Source: Bacteroidota bacterium (lineage in GTDB: Bacteria; Bacteroidota; Bacteroidia; Chitinophagales; LD1). Taken from it: DNA of 7,455 bases. A model generated the notes under the pieces. It did no database searches. It had not been told where the DNA came from and saw only the letters and a program-made list of their open reading frames with translations. Positions 1 through 6,107 of the stretch are shown piece after piece; position 1 is the first letter of the stretch; the number at the start of each line of letters is the position of its first letter. The stretch lies in contig JAFDYM010000117.1 of NCBI GenBank assembly GCA_018267435.1, forward strand, positions 1 to 7,455, written 5' to 3'. The translations under genes and the position numbers were made by a program.

Positions 1-1234
1 AGGTAGCACCAGCAGTAGTATGCTTTACTATATATTCTTGGTTTTTACGGCTCTTGCTAAACACATATAGCGCAAGTGGCTTCTCTTTGCTGTTTACTAG
101 GCGTATAGCTTCATCCAGTGTTTTGTAAGTAACTATTGGCACCAATGGTCCGAATATCTCTTCGTCCATTATCAGCATATCGCTAGTTACATTGGTAAGC
201 ACGGTTGGGCCTATGTAGTTATCGCTTACATCGGTTTGGCCGCCTATTTCTACCTTGGCACCTTTGGCTACGGCATCATCCAATAGCTTCTTTATTCTAC
301 CAAAGTGGCGGTTGTTTATTATGCGGCAGTCATCTGGGCTTTGCTGTGGGTTATCTCCATAAGCTTCCTTCAATACACCTCGCAGTATGCTTACAAACTC
401 ATCTTTCTTCTTCTCGTCTATCAACACATAATCGATGGCTATACAAGTTTGACCCGAGTTGATGAATTTGCCGAAGAGGAAGTTTTTAGCTGTAGCTTTC
501 AGGTCGGCAGTATCATCAATAAAAGTTGGCGATTTGCCGCCAAGTTCCAGCGTAACACTGGTTAGGTTTTCAGCCGCAGCACGCATTACGGTTTTGCCAT
601 GCATAGGGCTACCGGTAAAGTGTATGTGGTCAAACTTCAGCTTCAGCAATTCTTCCGATACGGTGTGGTCGCCATCTACTACGGCTACTTCATTTTCGGC
701 AAACACTTCTGCCAATACCTCGCGTATTATTTTAGAAGTGTTCGGTGTGTACTCCGATGGTTTGATGATAACAGCATTGCCTGCACATACACTACCTATC
801 ATATTGCGGATAGGAATTTGGAAAGGGTAGTTCCAAGGGCAAAGCAATAGTGTGTTACCCTTAGGTTCCTGTATTATTTTCGAGTTGCTACCGAACAAAG
901 CCAATGGTGTATCTACTTCCTTATCGGCTGCCCAGTCGTATAGGTTAGCTTCAAAGTTTTTAGCCTCCATTATTATGGGGTATATCTCGGTAAGGTCTAC
1001 TTGCAGTGCTGGCTTTTTAAAGTCGGCATATAGCGCTTGCTGTATCTGCTCGCGCTTATTCATTATTACCTCGCGCAGCTTTTTTACCTTTTTAAGGCGT
1101 TGCGATAGGGTAGTATCCTTTAGGTTCTGTAAGTTCTTTTTCTGTGCATCGAAAATGCGCAGTATTTCTTCCAGCTTAGTATTGGCAGCTATATTTATGG
1201 CTACCGTTTTAGGTGCTGTAGCGGTGTTCTCCAT
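1..1234 (-). CDS. NAD(P)-dependent aldehyde dehydrogenase, class 3 type (3' end cut by window edge)
   Basis: Oxidises an aldehyde to the carboxylate using NAD(P)+; likely cytoplasmic. About 411 codons are visible from the ATG at 1234; the reading frame is still open at the window edge. Landmarks: CPWNYP at residues 132-137 (typical of class 3 / fatty-aldehyde and coniferyl-aldehyde types), IIKPSEYTP near 156-164 (cofactor binding), FTGSP at 206-210 (Rossmann fold), LELGGKSP with general base Glu230, and NSGQTC with catalytic Cys264. EEIFGPL and the start of the substrate-domain region (HTTAGAT) follow. Family members are roughly 450-470 residues, so some 50-60 C-terminal residues, including the usual GxSGxGxYHG signature, lie outside. 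There is no signal peptide or obvious membrane segment in the visible part. It is divergent from the permease and amine-ligase genes, so it could oxidise an aldehyde from the same pathway. However, class 3 enzymes are broad, and PuuC-type enzymes belong to another class, so the substrate is unknown. The family call is secure. Confidence 0.95.
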   Translation of the reverse strand, partial: MENTATAPKTVAINIAANTKLEEILRIFDAQKKNLQNLKDTTLSQRLKKVKKLREVIMNKREQIQQALYADFKKPALQVDLTEIYPIIMEAKNFEANLYDWAADKEVDTPLALFGSNSKIIQEPKGNTLLLCPWNYPFQIPIRNMIGSVCAGNAVIIKPSEYTPNTSKIIREVLAEVFAENEVAVVDGDHTVSEELLKLKFDHIHFTGSPMHGKTVMRAAAENLTSVTLELGGKSPTFIDDTADLKATAKNFLFGKFINSGQTCIAIDYVLIDEKKKDEFVSILRGVLKEAYGDNPQQSPDDCRIINNRHFGRIKKLLDDAVAKGAKVEIGGQTDVSDNYIGPTVLTNVTSDMLIMDEEIFGPLVPIVTYKTLDEAIRLVNSKEKPLALYVFSKSRKNQEYIVKHTTAGAT

Positions 1235-1255
1235 TTTGTATGGTTTGTAAGTGTA

Positions 1256-1284
1256 TAAAGGTAATGAAAATTAATGTATCGCAA
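1256..1284 (-). promoter_or_regulatory. Candidate promoter of the aldehyde dehydrogenase gene
   Basis: Read on the minus strand, TTG (1284-1282) is followed after 18 nt by TACCTTTA (1263-1256). This is one mismatch from the Bacteroidota -7 element TAnnTTTG, at about the expected spacing from a -33 TTTG-like element. It would give a short leader before the ATG at 1234. The spacer is AT-rich, so a chance match is quite possible. Confidence 0.3.
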
Positions 1285-1318
1285 CAGTTTTTACTTATTG
1301 TACACAACCCTCTATTTT

Positions 1319-1341
1319 TATATCTACCATTGGTAGGTATA
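1319..1341. promoter_or_regulatory. 23-bp near-perfect palindrome in the divergent spacer, candidate operator
   Basis: A perfect 13-bp core, CTACCA-T-TGGTAG (1324-1336), is extended by TATA/TATA-like flanks to 23 bp. Only one arm position mismatches (1323 against 1337). The centre at 1330 is 96 bp from the aldehyde dehydrogenase start and 102 bp from the permease start, so it lies almost exactly midway. A TATTTTTA stretch (1313-1320), resembling a -7 element, abuts the left arm. The symmetry suggests a dimeric repressor or activator that could control both directions. There is no regulator gene in the window and no known operator is recognised, so the function is inferred. Confidence 0.45.
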
Positions 1342-1431
1342 TTGCCTGTATTAATCTGAGCATTCTGTGGCTAAAACTTGTGTTTAATGTTTCGAAAAGA
1401 TTAATTTCCAACCCCATAACCAAACAGGTAC

Positions 1432-2754
1432 ATGGAACACACCCACCAAGGCGAAGGACTAAAGAAAACATTAACCCCCCTTATGTTGTGGGGCCTTGGC
1501 GTAGGCTACGTTATAAGCGGTATGTATTTTGGTTGGAATATCGGCCTTGACAAAGGTGGTACAATAGGCCTCGGCATAGCTACATTTTTCATTCTCATTA
1601 TGTATATCACTTTCTCGCTTAGCTACAGCGAGCTGGCTTGTGCCATACCTAAAGCAGGTGGTGCTTTCGACTATACACGCCGTGCCTTTGGTAACGATAT
1701 AGGTTTTATATCGGGTATGGCGCAGTGGATAGAGTTTGTGTTTGCCCCCCCCGCCATTGCCTTGGGCATTGGCGCTTACTTCCACATACTTATGCCTATG
1801 GTAGATACGATGGTATTTGCAGTAATTGCTTACTTTCTATTTACTGGCATAAACATTTTAGGCGTTAAAATATCTGCCACCTTCGAGTTGATAATAACCA
1901 TAATAGCTGTTGCAGAATTGACCTTGTTTGCTTCACTTACCTTGCCGCATTTCCACGCCGAAAACTTGAAGATGAACCCCTTCCCACATGGTGTAGAAGG
2001 CATATTTGCTGCTATCCCATTTGCTATCTGGTTCTTTCTAGGTATGGAAGGATTGGCCAACGTAGCCGAGGAAACCATCAACCCACAAAAGAACATTACC
2101 AAGGGCTTTGCCTATAGCATGGCCACTTTGGGCGTGTTAGCTGCCATGACTTTCCTTTCGGCCACGGGCGTAGGCGGTTGGGAGAAAGTAGTGTACGACA
2201 AGGCGGGCAACATCTCCGACTCCCCTTTGCCTATGGCATTAGGGCAAATAACAGGCGATAGCGCATTCTTCTACCATATGCTGGTTAGCGTAGGCTTGTT
2301 TGGCTTTGTGGCATCGTTTAACGGCTTGCTTTTAGCTGCGGGTAGAGCTACTTATGAGTTTGGTAAAAGCGGGCAATTCCCTCGTGTGTTGGGCAAAGTA
2401 AATAGCAAGTTCAGCACACCGCATTGGGCATTGGTGTTCAATATGGGGGTAGGCATTATAGCCCTATTTACAGGCCGTACCGGCGATATTATCACCATCT
2501 CGGTTTTCGGCGCTATTACGCTATACATTGTATCGTGCCTTAGCCTGTTGCAACTGCGCAAAACCGAGCCGAATATGGAACGCCCATTCAGGGTTCCTAT
2601 GTATCCTTTGTTTCCATTAATAGCTTTAACTATTGCAGCCATTGCATTAGTGGCAATGATATATTACAACTTGCTTTTGGCAGGCATTTACTTTGGTGTA
2701 ATAGCTGTTGCCTTCGTTGCTTATAAAATATTCTATAAACCTACAGCACATTAA
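1432..2754 (+). CDS. eat: APC-superfamily amino acid/amine permease, ethanolamine-permease-like
   Basis: Inner-membrane secondary transporter of 440 residues with about 12 hydrophobic segments, near 17-38, 43-66, 90-119, 126-144, 151-170, 189-206, 225-244, 280-301, 331-347, 351-373, 393-410 and 412-434. The first segment has the helix-breaking GYVISGMYFGWN motif (25-36) of APC carriers. EFVFAPPAIALGIGAY (101-116) and GMEGLANVAEETINPQ (204-219) resemble the ethanolamine permease (Eat) group more than PuuP or lysine/GABA carriers. This is a by-eye judgement; the exact substrate, ethanolamine or another small amine, is inferred. Length fits the family. The ATG at 1432 is chosen because the conserved N-terminal LKKTLTPLMLWG follows directly; only a weak AGG lies upstream. 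The amine-ligase-like synthetase starts 48 bp downstream with no terminator between, so the two are probably co-transcribed. An 8-C run (1745-1752) encodes the conserved Ala-Pro-Pro. Confidence 0.85.
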   Translation: MEHTHQGEGLKKTLTPLMLWGLGVGYVISGMYFGWNIGLDKGGTIGLGIATFFILIMYITFSLSYSELACAIPKAGGAFDYTRRAFGNDIGFISGMAQWIEFVFAPPAIALGIGAYFHILMPMVDTMVFAVIAYFLFTGINILGVKISATFELIITIIAVAELTLFASLTLPHFHAENLKMNPFPHGVEGIFAAIPFAIWFFLGMEGLANVAEETINPQKNITKGFAYSMATLGVLAAMTFLSATGVGGWEKVVYDKAGNISDSPLPMALGQITGDSAFFYHMLVSVGLFGFVASFNGLLLAAGRATYEFGKSGQFPRVLGKVNSKFSTPHWALVFNMGVGIIALFTGRTGDIITISVFGAITLYIVSCLSLLQLRKTEPNMERPFRVPMYPLFPLIALTIAAIALVAMIYYNLLLAGIYFGVIAVAFVAYKIFYKPTAH

Positions 2755-2802
2755 TTTTTACATTAGCATATTCTCAAATCATCATATCCTCTTTATCAAC
2801 CC

Positions 2803-4158
2803 ATGACCACCAAACAGATTATTGATTACGTAAAGAAACATCCTTCGCAGAAAGTAAAACTGGCTATAACCGATATAGACGGCATACTGCGCGGCAAGTA
2901 TATTTCGGTAGAAAAATTTCTATCGGTAGTTGATAGCAACTTCGGCTTTTGCGATGTAGTGTTTGGCTGGGATAGCGGCGATGTGGCCTACGATAATGCA
3001 AGCTATACAGGCTGGCACAGCGGCTATCCCGATGCGAAGGCAAGGATAGACCTAAGTACCTTCCGCAAAATACCTTGGGAGAATGATGTGCCTTTCTTTT
3101 TGGGCGAGTTTATAAAGGATGATAATGCACCATTGAATATCTGTCCGCGCCAGTTACTGCGCAAAGTATTGGGCGATGTAAACAAGGCTGGCTACAGCAT
3201 GGTAATGAGCCAGGAGTTTGAGTGGTTCAACTTTAGCGAAACACCGCAAACCCTGCACGATAAAGGCTATAAAAATTTAACGCCGCTTACCCCAGGTATG
3301 TTCGGCTACAGTATACTGCGCAGCACACTGCGCAACGATTTCTTCGATGCCATTTTCGATAACATGCGCCGCTTCGATGTGCCTATCGAAGGCTTGCATA
3401 CAGAAACTGGCCCTGGTGTGTACGAGGCTGCCATTACCTACGGCGAACCGTTACAAGGTGCCGACCGTGCCGTACTGTTCAAAAGTGGAGTAAGGGAGAT
3501 AGGTTATAGCATGGGCATCATTGCCACCTTTATGGCAAAGATAAGCGAGAACCTACCGGGCTGCAGCGGCCACGTGCACCAAAGCCTGTGGGATAAGAGC
3601 GGCAAGAAGAACTTGTTCTACGATGAGAAGAGCAAGGACAAAATGAGCGACCTAATGAAGAGCTACATAGCTGGTCAGCTACATTGCTTGCCATACATAT
3701 TACCTATGATAGCGCCAACCATCAACAGCTACAAGCGTTTGGTAGAAGGTGCATGGGCGCCTACCACACTTACATGGGCGGTAGATAACCGCACGGTGGC
3801 ATTACGCGCATTACCAGGTTCTTCTAAATCTACCCGCTTAGAAACACGCGTGGTAGGCAGCGATAGCAACCCTTACCTGGCACTAGCTGCGTGTATGGCA
3901 GCTGGCTTGTATGGTGTAAAAAACAAACTAAAACTACAGCCTGCCACCGAAGGCAACGGCTACCGCGACCTTAGCAATGGTACCTTGCCACGCAACCTGT
4001 GGGATGCTACTCAAGCCATGAAGGAAAGCAAAGTGGCGAAGGAGCTATTCGGTGCCGCATTTGTTGAACATTTTGCACAAACCCGCGAGTGGGAATGGAA
4101 GCAATACCAACGTGTAGTTACCGATTGGGAAACAAGAAGGTATTTGGAGATAATATAG
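2803..4158 (+). CDS. Glutamine synthetase family protein, probable gamma-glutamyl-amine synthetase
   Basis: A 451-residue enzyme of the type I glutamine synthetase fold, which joins glutamate to ammonia or an amine with ATP hydrolysis. Beta-grasp N-domain approx. 15-105, catalytic domain approx. 110-451. Compared by eye with Salmonella GlnA, the metal ligands are present (Glu138 and Glu140 in EFEWF; Glu201 and Glu208 in ETGPGVYE; His257 in GHVHQ). So are the glutamate/phosphate residues Arg312, Arg330 and Arg335, and the RLETR motif with Glu347 and Arg349. Two ammonium-site features are absent: GlnA Glu327 falls on Trp318 (GAWAP instead of GYEAP), and the FDGSS region with Asp50 reads FGWDSGD (54-60). 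Family knowledge links such changes to enzymes that glutamylate amines (PuuA, GlnA3, GlnA4, IpuC). The second gene of the permease unit, it probably activates the imported amine. It lacks an obvious adenylylation-site context. The acceptor (ethanolamine, putrescine or other) cannot be settled from sequence. The start is the first in-frame ATG; no Shine-Dalgarno is seen. Confidence 0.9.
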   Translation: MTTKQIIDYVKKHPSQKVKLAITDIDGILRGKYISVEKFLSVVDSNFGFCDVVFGWDSGDVAYDNASYTGWHSGYPDAKARIDLSTFRKIPWENDVPFFLGEFIKDDNAPLNICPRQLLRKVLGDVNKAGYSMVMSQEFEWFNFSETPQTLHDKGYKNLTPLTPGMFGYSILRSTLRNDFFDAIFDNMRRFDVPIEGLHTETGPGVYEAAITYGEPLQGADRAVLFKSGVREIGYSMGIIATFMAKISENLPGCSGHVHQSLWDKSGKKNLFYDEKSKDKMSDLMKSYIAGQLHCLPYILPMIAPTINSYKRLVEGAWAPTTLTWAVDNRTVALRALPGSSKSTRLETRVVGSDSNPYLALAACMAAGLYGVKNKLKLQPATEGNGYRDLSNGTLPRNLWDATQAMKESKVAKELFGAAFVEHFAQTREWEWKQYQRVVTDWETRRYLEII

Positions 4159-4180
4159 TTTGCTGTGCGCTAATATTTAT

Positions 4181-4209
4181 TTTGCGGTACAGAACTTATT
4201 ATATCTTTA
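4181..4209 (+). promoter_or_regulatory. Candidate promoter of the secreted repeat-protein gene
   Basis: TTTG (4181-4184), then 17 nt, then TATCTTTA (4202-4209), one base from TAnnTTTG. This arrangement matches the Bacteroidota primary-sigma promoter and would start transcription roughly 20 nt before the ATG at 4236. It implies that the gene is transcribed independently of the permease-synthetase unit, although no terminator was found between 4159 and 4180. Confidence 0.45.
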
Positions 4210-4235
4210 ACATCAAACACCGATAAATTCACACT

Positions 4236-5585
4236 ATGAATAAGAACTTTTTTAGAAGGATAGCCCTTGTGGGCATGTTGGGCGGATGCATGTGGGTAAG
4301 CAGCTATGCCCAGAATAAGGATATTGATAAAGGTAACGAGGCTTTGAAAAAAGCTATGGAACAAAAAGACCCCGCTAAACGTAGCGAAGGTGTAACCAAA
4401 GCGATAGAAAGCTACACCAAAGGCGGTATGAAGAAGGAGATGTATATGCTGATAGGCGATGCATACCTAGGTGTAAAAGATTACACCAATGCCAACAGCA
4501 ACTACTCGCGCCTTGATAAGGAGCAGAAGAAAGAGGGTATGAAGAAACTGGCAGAAGCTTATATGGAAGATAGCTTTGCCGATGAGGATGCCAAGGCACA
4601 AGCTAAAAACCTAAAGAAGGCCATGGACTTTTATACCAAGGCTGGTATAACCGAAGAAGGTGCCCGTGCTATAGGCGATAGATTTTACGATAAGGGTGAA
4701 AGTGGATACGACAAGGCATTGGAATATTACCTAATAGGTAAAGCAGATGCAATGGTTGAAAAAATAGCCCAGAACTATTTTGCCAAAGGTGGCGATAGCC
4801 AAGTAAAAGCTGCCGAAACTTATTTGAAGTTGAAGAGTAAAGCCGGCTACAAAAAGGCAGGTGATATATACTACAACCGCAATGAATACCAAAAGGCAAT
4901 TGATGCTTACCTAGCAGGTGGTATAAGCGATGGTATAGAGAAATATGCTGAATACCTATACAGCGAAAACCGTAACGAAGAAGCAGATAACTTGATATTG
5001 AAGCTGGCTGACGCCCTTAGCGAAAAGAAAGACGATGAAGGCCTTGAAGTAATAGGTAAACACGTAATGGATAAAGCTAGCTACGAACTAGCTAGCAAAG
5101 TATACGAGAAAGCAGGCAATATGGGCTTGGCTAACAAGGCTAAAGCTTACGATGCGCTTATCAACTTCCGCTTAGAAGAAGCTAAAGGCTTATTTACCGA
5201 TGCGGGCGATGCCAACTCGGTGAAGATGATAACAGATAACGAGAAAACTTTGTATGCATTGAAAGATGTAGCTGATGTACTTGCCGAACTTAAAAAAGGC
5301 GCACCGTTTGTAACTTTGCTTACCGATAGCGTATCAGGCAAAAATTACCCATCTCCATCGGACCAGCAAACGTTGGAAGACTACTACAAGGCTATAAGCG
5401 CACAAGTGTACACCAATGTGGCAGCAGTAGGCACTAACTATGCCAAGCTAAAAGGTGAGGATATAAAAATGTATGTAAAGCAGGGCTTTAACCGCTACGC
5501 TGCCGTACGTATCTTGCTTGATAAGAACACGTATGTAATTAAGAAACAGAAGAACGAGATAAAAACTAAAGACGTTATTCTTTAG
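4236..5585 (+). CDS. Exported TPR-like helical-repeat protein of unknown function
   Basis: A 449-residue protein with a clear signal peptide: basic start (NKNFFRR), hydrophobic core around 9-22, and probable cleavage after SSYA at 25/26, leaving mature Gln26. Hence it is periplasmic or secreted. The body is Lys/Glu/Asp/Ala/Tyr-rich with degenerate helical repeats of about 30-35 residues, each with a pattern like A(I/M)xxYxKxG followed by A(I)GDxYYxxxxYxKA. Examples are near 56-91, 129-167, 192-226 and 283-318, typical of tetratricopeptide or Sel1-like scaffolds. After about residue 340 the repeats fade into a different, probably globular, C-terminal region (approx. 345-449) that I do not recognise. 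There is no catalytic motif and no outer-membrane lipobox. It has its own likely promoter and ends 20 bp before a strong terminator, so it is probably monocistronic. A protein-interaction role in the envelope is a guess from the fold only. Confidence 0.85.
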   Translation: MNKNFFRRIALVGMLGGCMWVSSYAQNKDIDKGNEALKKAMEQKDPAKRSEGVTKAIESYTKGGMKKEMYMLIGDAYLGVKDYTNANSNYSRLDKEQKKEGMKKLAEAYMEDSFADEDAKAQAKNLKKAMDFYTKAGITEEGARAIGDRFYDKGESGYDKALEYYLIGKADAMVEKIAQNYFAKGGDSQVKAAETYLKLKSKAGYKKAGDIYYNRNEYQKAIDAYLAGGISDGIEKYAEYLYSENRNEEADNLILKLADALSEKKDDEGLEVIGKHVMDKASYELASKVYEKAGNMGLANKAKAYDALINFRLEEAKGLFTDAGDANSVKMITDNEKTLYALKDVADVLAELKKGAPFVTLLTDSVSGKNYPSPSDQQTLEDYYKAISAQVYTNVAAVGTNYAKLKGEDIKMYVKQGFNRYAAVRILLDKNTYVIKKQKNEIKTKDVIL

Positions 5586-5605
5586 TCTATATTGATGATT
5601 CTAAA

Positions 5606-5651
5606 AAATAAAAGCGCCCTTCTGGTTTTACTCAGAAGGGCGCTTTTATTT
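5606..5651. terminator. Bidirectional intrinsic terminator between convergent genes
   Basis: A 19-bp perfect inverted repeat (5606-5624 with 5633-5651) encloses an 8-nt loop (5625-5632). The GC-rich core is GCGCCCTTCTG. On the plus strand the stem ends in TTTTATTT; on the minus strand it ends in TTTTATTT and continues into further T's, so U-tracts are present both ways. It lies 20 bp after the stop of the repeat-protein gene. The TAA stop of the opposite gene (5648-5646) is inside the stem. Confidence 0.93.
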
Positions 5652-6092
5652 ATAGAATTTGATGGCTTCATAATATATTCTCAACTCTTCAGCACGTTTC
5701 TTTATTATTTCCATTCTTCTATCAGCATACACAATACGCCACATGGTTCCTTCCATTCCATAGTATATATCGGAAGAGAGATTTAATTCACTATCTCGGT
5801 ACGCCAACCATTTTACCGGCGCATCTTTCAGTAGTATCTTTTGCTCCTTGTTAAGTACACCCATAAGTAGCTTGTAATACTTGTTCAGCTCCACATCCCA
5901 CAAACCTTCTGCGCGAATGGTGCATTCTATCATGCCAAGAGTTGTCTGGTTTTCGGCTGAATCGAGACATGCATTTAGTTGCTTGTCGATAACATGCCCA
6001 TCTTGTACTTCTTGACCATAGCTATAGATGGAGCTGCAAACAAAAAGTGCAGCTATTATGCCCTTCTTTAACCTGTGTTTATCTGTGTACAT
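5646..6092 (-). CDS. Small exported LprI/DUF1311-family protein (lysozyme-inhibitor-like)
   Basis: 148 residues with a signal peptide: positive KHRLKKG, hydrophobic 11-22, probable cleavage at SYG/QE around 26/27. It is therefore periplasmic or secreted; VCSS is a poor lipobox. The mature part has the family pattern ACLDSAENQT...MIEC (Cys42 and Cys57, probably a disulphide), followed by WDVELNKYYKLLM (65-77) and VKWLAYRDSE (93-102). Family members named LprI or YecT usually have another Cys just after YRD; here it is absent (ELNLSS), so the second disulphide may be missing. Some homologues inhibit lysozyme, but many are uncharacterised, so the function is only suggested. The gene begins 15 bp after the stop of the PLP-enzyme gene on the same strand, so it is probably in its operon. 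The ATG lies in a 10-bp repeat, and no other ATG precedes the signal peptide. The stop is inside the terminator stem. Confidence 0.85.
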   Translation of the reverse strand: MYTDKHRLKKGIIAALFVCSSIYSYGQEVQDGHVIDKQLNACLDSAENQTTLGMIECTIRAEGLWDVELNKYYKLLMGVLNKEQKILLKDAPVKWLAYRDSELNLSSDIYYGMEGTMWRIVYADRRMEIIKKRAEELRIYYEAIKFYK

Positions 6093-6100
6093 CTGTGACT
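6071..6100. repeat. Threefold 10-bp imperfect tandem repeat over a gene start
   Basis: On the plus strand, three adjacent 10-bp units read ACCTGTGTTT, ATCTGTGTAC and ATCTGTGACT, sharing (A)(C/T)CTGTG. On the minus strand this is a CACAGAT-type array covering the junction between the PLP-enzyme gene and the small exported protein. The array supplies the latter's ATG and its first seven or so codons. Similar CACAGAT-like short repeats are, from memory, scattered in many environmental bacterial genomes. Whether this one is dispersed here cannot be told from one copy. Confidence 0.6.
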
Positions 6101-6107
6101 AAATTTA

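Noticed and set aside
205..1250. Several plus-strand open frames of 83-132 codons opposite the aldehyde dehydrogenase
   Set aside because: They overlap each other and a minus-strand gene with intact catalytic motifs. Their translations have no recognisable domains and look like antisense shadows.
2803..4158. Housekeeping glutamine synthetase GlnA
   Set aside because: The fold is the same, but the aligned Glu327 is Trp, the FDGSS motif is lost and the gene is linked to an amine permease. An amine-ligase reading is favoured, though not proven.
5076..5096. Inverted repeat GCTAGCTA / TAGCTAGC with a 5-nt loop inside the repeat-protein gene
   Set aside because: It results from two Ala-Ser codon pairs (ASYELAS) within a coding helix, has no T-tract and is mid-gene, so a regulatory role is unlikely.
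5592..5786. A 64-codon plus-strand frame starting just after the repeat-protein gene
   Set aside because: It runs through the terminator and antisense to the LprI-like gene; there is no supporting motif or signal.
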